Assembly (NCBI GenBank): GCA_913778455.1
Contig: CAJYVK010000189.1
Span: forward strand, 1 to 49,980
Reading direction: 5' to 3'
Length of the DNA: 49,980 nt
From: an uncultured Hymenobacter sp.
GTDB lineage: Bacteria; Bacteroidota; Bacteroidia; Cytophagales; Hymenobacteraceae
Shown piece by piece: positions 6,703 to 14,900 of the stretch. Under the pieces are notes generated by a model. The model was not told where the DNA came from and searched no databases. It worked only from the letters and a program-made list of their open reading frames with translations. Every line of letters begins with the position of its first letter. Position 1 is the stretch's first letter. The position numbers and the translations under genes were made by a program.

Positions 6703-9390
6703 GTGAAGAAAAAGCTACGCCTATTGCGCGGCTCGTTGGGCTGCGCCTCGGCCTTGGCGCTGGCTAGCCCCGCGCTGGCCCAAGCACTGCCTCCCCGCCC
6801 AGCCGCCCTACCCCGGCGCCCCGTTCCTGCCGATACGCTACACTCGGCGCTGAGCGAGGTAGTAGTGGCCGCCTCGCGGGTGGAAGAAAGCTTTTTGCAG
6901 TCGCCGGTGACGGTGGAAAAACTCAACGCGCGGGCCATCCGGCTGGCCCCGACGCCCTCGTTCTTCGATGCCATCGAAGGGCTGAAGGGCGTGCAGGTGC
7001 TTACGCCCAGCATTGCCTTTAAGGTGATAAACGCCCGGGGCTTCAGCAACACTACCAACGTCCGCTTCGCCCAGCTCGTGGATGGCGTGGACAACCAGGC
7101 GCCGCACATCGGCGGCCCCATCGGTAACGTGCTGGGACCGAGTGAACTCGATATCAATTCGGTGGAGGTGGTGCCCGGTACTGCCGCCGCGCTTTACGGC
7201 CTCAATGCTATCAACGGACTGGCTAATTTTCAAACGAAAAGTCCGTTTTCGTACGAAGGCTTGAGCGTGCGGCAGCTTACGGGCCTCAATCACCTCCACG
7301 ACTCCAACGTGAAGACCTTTGGGGAAAATGGCTCGCCGACCAAGAGCTATTCCGAAACCAGCCTGCGCTACGCCAAGGTGCTAGTAGCTGATAAGCTAGC
7401 CGTTAAAATAAACGCTTCGTACTTGCGGGCTTATGACTGGGTAGCCAATGACCAGACCGATATCAACCCCAACGGTAACGCCACTACGCGCTTGTTCGGG
7501 GCCGATAATCCGGCCCAGGACCAGGTAAATCGCTACGGCAATGAGTCGTCGGATCGCACCACGCTCACGCTGGGCGGCAAGCAGTACTCGGTCGCCCGTA
7601 CCGGCTACGACGAGCGCGACCTCGTAGACTATAACGTGCGGACGCTCAAGGCAGATGCCGCCCTGCACTATCGCTTCCGGCCCAGCGTGGAGCTGGCCTA
7701 CACGTACCGCGTAGCGGGTTTCGACAACGTGTATCAGCGCTCTAACCGCTTCCGGCTGCAAGGCTACCGCTTGCAGCAGCACGCCCTCGCGCTCACTACG
7801 CCCGTGGTGCAGGCCCGCGCCTACCTCACCCAGGAAAATACCGGCCAGAGCTACAACCTGCGCTCGATGGGCGAAAACATTGACCGTAGCTACAAGCCCG
7901 ACGCCACCTGGAACACCGACTTCAGCACTGCCTGGAACGCCGCCACGGCCGCCGGCCAGGGCGTAGCCAGCGCCCTGGCCACCGCTCGCGCCGCGGCCGA
8001 TGCCGGTCGCCTCCAGCCCGGTACCGAGGCTTTTAACCAGCGTTTGGGCCAATTGCAGGCCGTGAATAACTGGGACGTGGGCGCCGCCCTGCGCGTGCGG
8101 GCCAGCCTGGCCCACGCCGAAGCCCAGGTAAACCTATCCGAAGCCCTGCGGCGCGGTGGCCGCGCCCTGCCCGCCGGCCTCGACCTGTTGGCCGGGGCCG
8201 ACCACCGCACCTACATCGTGGTGCCCGACGGCAATTACTTCATCAACCCCAACCCCGGGAAAGATCCGCTGGCCGATGATCTCACGTACTCCAAAACCGG
8301 CGGCTTCGTGCAGGCCGGTGGGCGGCTGCTGGCCGAGAAGCTGCGCCTCACGGCCACGCTGCGAGTTGATAAAAACGACTACTTCAACGTGAAATTCAAC
8401 CCGCGCTTTACGGCGGTTTATTCACCTACCCAGCGCCAGAATTTTCGGCTTAGCTACCAGAGCGGCTACCGCTTCCCGAGCTTGTTCGAAGGCTTTTCCA
8501 ACGTGAACAGCGGCCAGGTGAAGCGCATTGGCGGGCTGCGGGTAATGAGCGACGGCATCTTCGAAAACAGCTACACCCGGGCCAGCATCGACGCCTTCAA
8601 CGCCCAGGTGACGGCGGCCATCAATGCGAATACCTCGACCCAAACCACGGCCCAAAAGCGCCAGGCAGCTATTCTGGCCAATCAAGGCACGCTGACCAAG
8701 AACCCGTACACCTACCTCCGCCCCGAATACATTCGCTCGCTCGAAGTCGGCTACAAGGCGGCTCTGGGGGCGGGCGGGCGGCTGCTGGTCGATGCCGATT
8801 TTTACTACAATTCGTACCGCGATTTTATCGCGCAGGTCGAGGCCTACGTGCCCCAGACGGCGGCCGGCGTAGCTCTCACTACCGGCACCGACCTCAATAC
8901 TATCGCCACCGCGCTCAACGCCCGGAGCGGCCAGGCCCGCTACCGCCTCTGGACTAATTCGCAGAGCCAAGTGTACAACTACGGGGGCTCGGCTGGGCTG
9001 CGCTACGAGGTGGGTCGCGGCTACTTGGCCGGCGGCAACGTAACCTACACCCGCCTCGACCGCACCGAAAACGGCGATGGGCTCGAAGATGGCTTTAACA
9101 CCCCCCGCTGGGCCTACAACCTCAGCCTAGCCAACGAAGACGTCTATCGCAATCTGGGCTTCGGCCTGAATTTCCGCCACCAGGTGAGCTACTACTCCCA
9201 GACCTTTTTGGTCAATGGCACCGTGCCGGCTTACAGCTCGCTCGATGCCCAGGTGAGCTACCACCTGCCCGCCGAGCAAGTGCGTCTTAAGCTGGGGGCC
9301 AGCAACGTGCTCAATCGCTACTACGTCAGCTACCTGGGTGGGCCGAGCGTGGGTGGCCTCTACTACTTGGCCGTGACGTATGGGCTGTAG
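6703..9390 (+). CDS. TonB-dependent outer-membrane receptor
   Basis: 895 residues from GTG 6703, chosen because VKKKLRLLRG plus a hydrophobic run ending in ALAQ makes a proper signal peptide; an upstream in-frame ATG at 6610 would overlap the previous gene. After a short linker, the plug domain begins at a TonB-box-like LSEVVVAASR and continues through FDAIEGLKGVQVLTPS, the RGFSN segment, LVDGVDNQ and the conserved INSVEVVPGTAAALYGLNAI. The remainder is a 22-strand-type barrel ending in aromatic VTYGL. It lacks the N-terminal carboxypeptidase-like domain of SusC-type receptors and no SusD gene follows, so it is not a polysaccharide-utilisation receptor. The 28-nt spacing behind the ModE-box-controlled gene suggests a substrate connected with molybdenum, or with a cofactor needed for it (inference). 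Confidence 0.9.
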   Translation: MKKKLRLLRGSLGCASALALASPALAQALPPRPAALPRRPVPADTLHSALSEVVVAASRVEESFLQSPVTVEKLNARAIRLAPTPSFFDAIEGLKGVQVLTPSIAFKVINARGFSNTTNVRFAQLVDGVDNQAPHIGGPIGNVLGPSELDINSVEVVPGTAAALYGLNAINGLANFQTKSPFSYEGLSVRQLTGLNHLHDSNVKTFGENGSPTKSYSETSLRYAKVLVADKLAVKINASYLRAYDWVANDQTDINPNGNATTRLFGADNPAQDQVNRYGNESSDRTTLTLGGKQYSVARTGYDERDLVDYNVRTLKADAALHYRFRPSVELAYTYRVAGFDNVYQRSNRFRLQGYRLQQHALALTTPVVQARAYLTQENTGQSYNLRSMGENIDRSYKPDATWNTDFSTAWNAATAAGQGVASALATARAAADAGRLQPGTEAFNQRLGQLQAVNNWDVGAALRVRASLAHAEAQVNLSEALRRGGRALPAGLDLLAGADHRTYIVVPDGNYFINPNPGKDPLADDLTYSKTGGFVQAGGRLLAEKLRLTATLRVDKNDYFNVKFNPRFTAVYSPTQRQNFRLSYQSGYRFPSLFEGFSNVNSGQVKRIGGLRVMSDGIFENSYTRASIDAFNAQVTAAINANTSTQTTAQKRQAAILANQGTLTKNPYTYLRPEYIRSLEVGYKAALGAGGRLLVDADFYYNSYRDFIAQVEAYVPQTAAGVALTTGTDLNTIATALNARSGQARYRLWTNSQSQVYNYGGSAGLRYEVGRGYLAGGNVTYTRLDRTENGDGLEDGFNTPRWAYNLSLANEDVYRNLGFGLNFRHQVSYYSQTFLVNGTVPAYSSLDAQVSYHLPAEQVRLKLGASNVLNRYYVSYLGGPSVGGLYYLAVTYGL

Positions 9391-9573
9391 CAAGCAGTGC
9401 AGAATTAGGAGGCCCATCCAGGCATGATCAGCCCCGCCCGGCGATGAGTTCCCCCGCTTGGAAAAGAGTGTAAGTATCCCAAGTCTGGCTATGATGAGGT
9501 CATGGGCAGTTGGCTGGCCCACGAGGTAGCGCCTGCCTAACCCCGTTTCGACCCGGCATACTCAACACAATAG

Positions 9574-10539
9574 CTACCGCTGACTTCCTCGCTGCGCCAG
9601 TAGGTTTTCGACTTTCGGCCACCAGGCTCGCACTTTGGGCAGGCGCAACTGCTGGCCGTTGAAGCGCTGCACGCCGTACTCGTGCCCACCAAGCTCTCCG
9701 AATCCCTCCGCCACCCGCACTCGATAGTCGGTATCAACCCAGATTAAATGCTGGTCAATCGCTCGGTGTAGGTTCGGGCACAGCGCTAGGCCGTTGCCAA
9801 TGGTATCATCGTGGCTTTCCGACCAGGGCACGATATGACAGGCGTCAAGTAGGGGAGCCGTGCCTTTGGTACTCACTAGCTGCAAGCCCGATATCGCGCA
9901 AGTGGAGTCGTAGGCGCGTAGTACTTCGCGTACGAAGACCGCGCTCCGCACCAATGTCTCTGGCTCGTCCGCTGCTAACGCGACTTGCTGGTACACTGCC
10001 ACCGGCTCCTCCAGCATCTGCCGACCTATTGCTTCAAGTTTTTCCTGGCCAGCTCGCGGGCGGAAATGGTGGCGTGTCAGTGGGAAATACCGCGTGAGCA
10101 GTGCCTGCCGAACATCCTCCCGAGCCACTGGCTGCTGCAACAACTCCCACAGGGGCGCATCCAGCCAGGCATAGGCGATAACGTCCAGTAGGTGCCCAAA
10201 GCTGCGCACCGAGCGGGCAGAGGTCAGGATTAATTCCTTCCCCGGTTTAGCGTGCAAATGCCAAAAACCACTGCTCTGTAAATGATAGAAAGGGAGTTGG
10301 AACGGGCAAGTCGCATATTCCGGTCCTGGGCTCAGCAACTGACAATAGGCTTTGAAAGCAGCAATCAATTCCGGCGTAATCTCGATGCGATTATCTTGAA
10401 TCAGTCCTTCCTCTACGCCTTCCAATACCGCTAGCAGCAGCGCTGGCTTGTAAGGTGATTCCAATCGCACTCCGCTCACCTTGTGGACATCTACTCTGAG
10501 CCTAGTCAGCCGAGCTAAATAAGCAGGGAGGTATTGCAC
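9574..10539 (-). CDS. HNH endonuclease, probable phosphorothioate-DNA-dependent restriction enzyme
   Basis: 321 residues from a GTG start. The N-terminal domain (about 1-150) has the pattern seen in sulfur-binding-domain restriction enzymes of the ScoMcrA/SBD type: YKPALLLAVLEGVEEGLI (30-47), then ITPELIAAFKAYC, PFYHLQSSGFWHL (83-95), and RSVRSFGHLLD. The C-terminal domain is a clear HNH_2-type nuclease: C214 in CAISG, then DACHIVPWSESHDD (232-245) with the catalytic H235, followed by N249-G, C254 and H258 of NGLALCPNLHRAID. No methyltransferase, dnd or other restriction gene is beside it, which fits a stand-alone type IV-like enzyme. The phosphorothioate specificity is recalled family knowledge, not proven here. 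A 9-6-9 palindrome lies 32 bp upstream of the start. Confidence 0.8.
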   Translation of the reverse strand: MQYLPAYLARLTRLRVDVHKVSGVRLESPYKPALLLAVLEGVEEGLIQDNRIEITPELIAAFKAYCQLLSPGPEYATCPFQLPFYHLQSSGFWHLHAKPGKELILTSARSVRSFGHLLDVIAYAWLDAPLWELLQQPVAREDVRQALLTRYFPLTRHHFRPRAGQEKLEAIGRQMLEEPVAVYQQVALAADEPETLVRSAVFVREVLRAYDSTCAISGLQLVSTKGTAPLLDACHIVPWSESHDDTIGNGLALCPNLHRAIDQHLIWVDTDYRVRVAEGFGELGGHEYGVQRFNGQQLRLPKVRAWWPKVENLLAQRGSQR

Positions 10540-10570
10540 GGACTTGCGAATGCTGTAATTTATTGATAAT

Positions 10571-10594
10571 TACACTTCAGATGTATGAAGTGTA
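10571..10594. promoter_or_regulatory. Perfect 9-6-9 palindrome upstream of the HNH gene
   Basis: TACACTTCA-N6-TGAAGTGTA, arms 10571-10579 and 10586-10594, 32-55 bp before the endonuclease GTG. It is a possible operator. The rest of the 310-nt space 10540-10849 is comparatively AT-rich and holds only this palindrome and the tRNA terminator. Confidence 0.5.
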
Positions 10595-10806
10595 GTGCCA
10601 ACCCATACCAGTGACTATCGAAATAGGGATGGCCTAGTGGTAAGTTTTCTGAATAAGGATGTAAGCCAGACGGACTAACTACCTTCTTGCCTTGCTAGGC
10701 AATAGAATACTACGGAGACAGAATTACTAAAGCTTAATTAAGCATTGTGCGCCCGCGACTGTATAAAATATTGTGCTTCCGTAAATTGCTGTGCAAGCCG
10801 AAAGCA

Positions 10807-10842
10807 AAACAGCCACTCAAATGAAAATCTGAGTGGCTGTTT
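10807..10842 (-). terminator. Terminator after tRNA-Gly
   Basis: A perfect 13-bp stem (10807-10819 with 10830-10842, core AACAGCCACTCA) with a 10-nt loop, followed on the minus strand by a short T run. It starts 8 nt after the mature tRNA 3' end. Confidence 0.8.
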
Positions 10843-10849
10843 CATAATG

Positions 10850-10922
10850 AGCGAGAAACGAGGTTCGAACTCGCGACCCTCAGCTTGGGAAGCTGATGCT
10901 CTACCAACTGAGCTACTCTCGC
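10850..10922 (-). tRNA. tRNA-Gly (anticodon CCC)
   Basis: A 73-nt cloverleaf on the minus strand. The acceptor stem is GCGAGAG paired with TTCTCGC plus discriminator T. The D arm is GCTCAGTTGGTAGAGC. The anticodon stem TCAGC/GCTGA encloses loop TTCCCAA, so the anticodon is CCC (Gly, codon GGG). The T arm is GCGAG-TTCGAAC-CTCGT. CCA is not encoded. U as discriminator base agrees with bacterial tRNA-Gly. Confidence 0.97.
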
Positions 10923-10939
10923 AGGGGGACTTGGTAGGA

Positions 10940-10969
10940 CAAAGGTAGTGCCAGCGAGTCAAATAGCAA
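10940..10969 (-). promoter_or_regulatory. Promoter of tRNA-Gly
   Basis: On the minus strand: CTTG (TTG at 10969-10967), exactly 19 nt, then TACCTTTG (10947-10940), an exact fit to the Bacteroidota -33/-7 pattern. The -7 element ends 17 nt before the mature tRNA 5' end. Confidence 0.85.
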
Positions 10970-11012
10970 GCGGCGGAACAGGAAGCTACTTCACTGGGTT
11001 TGGGAGGTGCTT

Positions 11013-11252
11013 ATGAACCGCCGTCCCTCTCGACCTATTCTTTCTCCGGCTTCGCGCCGCTTGGTAGCCGGCCTGCTGATTGCCGCTGGTATTTTGCTGG
11101 TAATCGGAGAGTTGCTGCGTGTATACGTGCTGTACGTGTACTGGCGGCAGTTGGGCACGCTGGACTACAGAGCGCTGGCAATGGTCAGCCTGGGCTTGGT
11201 GGGCGGCGTGCTTACTACGTATATCGGCTGGCGCGTGGGGCAGGCGGGTTAG
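11013..11252 (+). CDS. Small two-helix membrane protein
   Basis: 79 residues from ATG 11013, preferred over GTG 11007 because GGGAGGT directly upstream is one of the few good Shine-Dalgarno-like sites in the window. A basic N-terminus (MNRRPSRPILSPASRR) is followed by two hydrophobic helices (about 19-41 and 53-72, AMVSLGLVGGVLTTYIGW). It shows no recognisable motif or family. It sits 35 nt before the GNAT gene and reads the same way; whether they are co-transcribed is uncertain because the acetyltransferase has its own -7-like element. Confidence 0.65.
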   Translation: MNRRPSRPILSPASRRLVAGLLIAAGILLVIGELLRVYVLYVYWRQLGTLDYRALAMVSLGLVGGVLTTYIGWRVGQAG

Positions 11253-11275
11253 CCCGGCAACCCGGCCGCCGGGTG

Positions 11276-11283
11276 CACCTTTG
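11276..11283 (+). promoter_or_regulatory. -7-like element directly before the GNAT gene
   Basis: CACCTTTG (one mismatch to TAnnTTTG) ends 4 nt before ATG 11288, a spacing that would give a leaderless mRNA. Confidence 0.4.
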
Positions 11284-11287
11284 TAGC

Positions 11288-11842
11288 ATGTCTTCGCCCC
11301 TCCGCATCTCCATTGCCAAGGCCAATCCGGCTACGGCTACCAAGCTGGCCGCCCTGGGCCGCCAAACGTTCATCGAGACTTTCGCCGCTAGCAACACGCC
11401 GGCCGATATGGATGCGTTTCTGGCGCAGACGTACGGGGCCGATATTCAATTGGGGGAGTTACAGCAGGCTCGCTACACGTTTTTGATGGCGGAGATGCAG
11501 GGGCAGCTAGTGGGCTACGCCAAGCTGTGGCGCGACTCCGACCTGGGGTTGACGGCGGGCGATACCGCTGCCGGTCGCTTAGAGGTGAAGCAGCTCTACG
11601 TAGCTCAGGAGTGGATTGGTACCGGCCTGGGGGCGGCTCTCATGCGGCGCATACTCGACCTGGCGCAGGCTGAGAACTGCACTGCCGTGGTGCTAGGCGT
11701 GTGGGAGCACAATGAGCAAGCCAAGGCCTTCTACCAGCGATTCGGCTTTCGCGAAATCGGGGAGGTGGTTTTCCTGCTGGGCGCCGATGCGCAGCGTGAC
11801 TTGGTGCTGCGTAAGGGGTTAGCCGGCAGAGTTAACTCTTAG
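11288..11842 (+). CDS. GNAT family N-acetyltransferase
   Basis: 184 residues from ATG 11288; the frame is open upstream, but this ATG gives the standard N-terminus LRISIAKANPATATKLAALG. The acetyl-CoA site is VKQLYVAQEWIGTGLGAALM, with the Q/RxxGxG/A motif (here EWIGTGLGAAL). The last conserved block is LGVWEHNEQAKAFYQRFGFREIGE, the family's motif B with Asn and Tyr. Closest in pattern are the small Bacteroidota GNATs that act on free amines or amino acids. The substrate is not readable. No functional link to its neighbours is evident. Confidence 0.88.
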   Translation: MSSPLRISIAKANPATATKLAALGRQTFIETFAASNTPADMDAFLAQTYGADIQLGELQQARYTFLMAEMQGQLVGYAKLWRDSDLGLTAGDTAAGRLEVKQLYVAQEWIGTGLGAALMRRILDLAQAENCTAVVLGVWEHNEQAKAFYQRFGFREIGEVVFLLGADAQRDLVLRKGLAGRVNS

Positions 11843-11869
11843 TCGGGAATAGGAGAGTAGGGTAGAACC

Positions 11870-11901
11870 TTTGGATATTCTCTTCATTGGGCCTACATTT
11901 G
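11870..11901 (+). promoter_or_regulatory. Promoter of the secreted metalloprotease gene
   Basis: TTTG at 11870-11873, 20 nt, then TACATTTG at 11894-11901, close to the TTTG-N19-TAnnTTTG consensus. It lies 51 nt before ATG 11953 and downstream of the in-frame ATG at 11887, which supports the later start. Confidence 0.7.
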
Positions 11902-11952
11902 GTCGGGCTGCAATACCTTATCAATCAGCAGCCTCTACCTTTCTTCTTATCT

Positions 11953-14900
11953 ATGATAAACAACTACTTGCGCCTAGTGCGTGTAGTGGGCTGGCTAGCT
12001 CGTTGCTGGCGGCCCGCCTTGTTGGTCGTGCTAACCGGCCTGCTTTCTCTGGGAGCTTATGCTCAAAAAATATCAGGTAGCTTTTTTAGCGATGACGCGG
12101 GTGCCAAGCGGGCGGCTGACGCCTCGCCGCTAGCCTCGGCACTTCGGGCTTCGCGCTCACTCACACTCAACGAGCCAGGCCTGCGGGCCTCCCTTGCCAC
12201 CGCTCCGAAGGAAGGTCGCACCGGCGCCGCGCTGCTCGTGACGCTGCCCCTGCCCGACGGTACCAATGCCCGCTTCCGGGTGGTGGAATCTTCCATTATG
12301 GCGCCCGATCTGGCGGCTCAGTTTCCCAATATCAAAACATACACCGGTGTGGGCCTCGACGACCCCTCGGCTACTCTGCGGCTCGACTTCACGCCGGCTG
12401 GCTTCCACGCGCAGGTATTATCGGCTACTACGGGCTCGTTTTTCATCGACCCCGTCAGCCGCACCGATAGCCAGCACTACCTCAGCTTCTGGAAGCGCGA
12501 CATGCCCGGCCGGAGCTTTGGCTGCGACGTAAAGGCGGGCGGCGGCCCCGGCCGCCGCGACGCCGCCCCCAGCGGCCTGCGCACTAGCGGCCCGGTGCTG
12601 CGCACCTACCGCCTGGCCCTGGCTGCCACCGGGGAGTACACCGCCTTTCAGGGAGGAACTGTTTCGGCAGCTTTCGCGGCGATGGTGACTTCGGTAAACC
12701 GCGTGGTAGGCGTGTACGAGAAGGAACTGGCGGTCCGCATGGTGCTGGTGAGCAATACCACCAGCCTTATCTATACCAACGGGACTACCGACCCCTACAC
12801 CAACAACGACGGCAGCACGCTGCTGGGAGAAAACCAGACCAACGTAGATAGGATCATCGGCTCGGCCAACTACGATATCGGCCACGTATTTAGCACCGGC
12901 GGTGGTGGCATAGCCGGGCTGGGCGTGGTGTGCCGCAACGGCCAGAAAGCGCAAGGCGTCACCGGCAGCTCACGCCCGGTGAGCGATGCCTTTGATATCG
13001 ACTACGTCGCCCACGAAATGGGCCACCAGTTTGGCGGCAACCACACCTTCAACGGGGTGAGCGGCGCTTGTAACGGCAACCGCAACCCGAGTACGGCCTT
13101 CGAGCCGGGCTCGGGCTCGACCATCATGGCCTACGCCGGTATCTGCACCAGTGCCAATGATCTGCAACCTAATTCGGACCCGTATTTCCACGTGGCCAGC
13201 TACGATGAGATTCAGGCCTACATTGCCACTACCAGCTGCGCCGCTACGGCCAGCACCGGCAACGCGTCGCCCCTCATCACGCTGCCGGCCAGCGGCAAAG
13301 TGCTGCCCATTGGCACGCCGTTTAAGCTTACGGCTAGCGCCTTTGACCCCGACAATGGGGCCTTGAGCTACTGCTGGGAAGAGTATGACCTGGCATCGGC
13401 AGGCGGCGCGCCCGCCGATGCCCAGGTGGTTGGTGTCGCCGCGCCACTGTTTCGCTCCTTCAACCCAACCGCCGACCCCACGCGGTATTTCCCGCGCCTG
13501 CCCAGCTTGGTAAATAATACGACCGTATTTGGCGAGCGCCTGCCCACGGTGACGCGCCCGCTGAAATTCCGCGTGACCGTACGCGACCAGAACAACGGTA
13601 GTCAGGGCATTATCGGCGGCGTGAATAGCAGCGCCATCGTGACGCTGAGCACCATCAGCACGGCCGGGCCCTTCCGGGTTTCTTATCCCGATACTACGGG
13701 CCTGAGTCTCGCTGGCGGCAGCAGCCAAACCATCACCTGGAAAGTGGCGGGTACTACTGGCAACGGCGTAAACTGCGCCAACGTGAATATTCGCCTCAGT
13801 ACCGATGGCGGCCTGACGTACCCCACGCTGCTGCTGAGCGGTACGACCAACGACGGCTCGGAGGCCGTAACGCTGCCTAACCTGGCCACCACCACGGCCC
13901 GCATCATGGTGGAAGCTGCGGACAACTACTTCTTCGATATTTCGAATTACAACTTCGCCATCACGAGCAGCGCAGTCTGCGCCGCCCCGAGTGGTTTGAC
14001 CGTAAGCAACGTCGCACTCTATTCGGCAACGCTAAACTTTACGGGTAGTGGCGCGGCCAGCTATAACATCCGCACCGAGCCTGCTTCTACCACCCAGACG
14101 GTGACTGGTACCACGGCCAGCCTGACGGGCCTCACGGCCGGTACCACGTACCGGGTATTCGTGCAGGCCGACTGCGGCACCGGCGGGCTGTCGGAAGAAG
14201 CCAGCACCTCGTTCTCCACCACGGCACCTTCGGTATGCGATGCCCCGACCAACCTGCGCCAGGTAGCCTCCTCTGCCACGACAGCCACTGTTTCGTTTAC
14301 GGCCAGTGCGTCGGGACCAGTCAATTATACCGTGACGACCTCGCCGGCCACCACTACCCTGACCGTTACGAGTTCGCCCTTCACCCTCACGGGCCTTTCG
14401 ATTGGCTCGACTTACACGGTAAGCATTAGCAGCAATTGCAGCACGCCGGGGTTCAGCCCCGTGGAAACGCTGACGGTGTACACCCAGCCCGCCAACGATG
14501 AGTGCGTCGCCGCCGTGGCGCTGCCCGGTGGACCGGGTTGCAATTCCATCAGCGGCAGCGTATTGGGCGCTACGCAGTCGCTGCCGCCCAGTACGTGCAG
14601 CGGAGCCGCCAGTACTTCGGCCAATGACGTATGGTACAGCTTCGTGCCCAGTGGCCCGATCTACTCGGTTTCGGTTAGCAGCTCGTTCGATGCCGTAGTA
14701 GAAGTATTCAGCGGCGCTTGCGGTAGCCTGAGCAGCGTAGACTGCGTTGACGATGTTGCTGCTGGCACCGAAACGCTGAATGTAACTACCCTGACGCCCG
14801 GCCAGACGTACTACGTGCGCGTGTCGCCTTACAACGGCGTCGCCGGCAGCGGCGACTTTACGCTGTGCGCCCAAGCCCTCGAAAACCTGGTCGTAAGCGC

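Noticed and set aside
9391..9573. The space between the TonB receptor and HNH genes, checked for a terminator or small gene
   Set aside because: No clear hairpin with T tract, RNA gene or credible frame was found.
9574..10922. The HNH nuclease next to a tRNA gene considered as a genomic island or integrated element
   Set aside because: No integrase, no direct repeat of the tRNA 3' end and no phage genes are present, so nothing beyond proximity supports it.
11887..11952. Earlier ATG for the metalloprotease
   Set aside because: The best promoter (-7 at 11894-11901) lies downstream of this ATG, and the later ATG starts a proper signal peptide.
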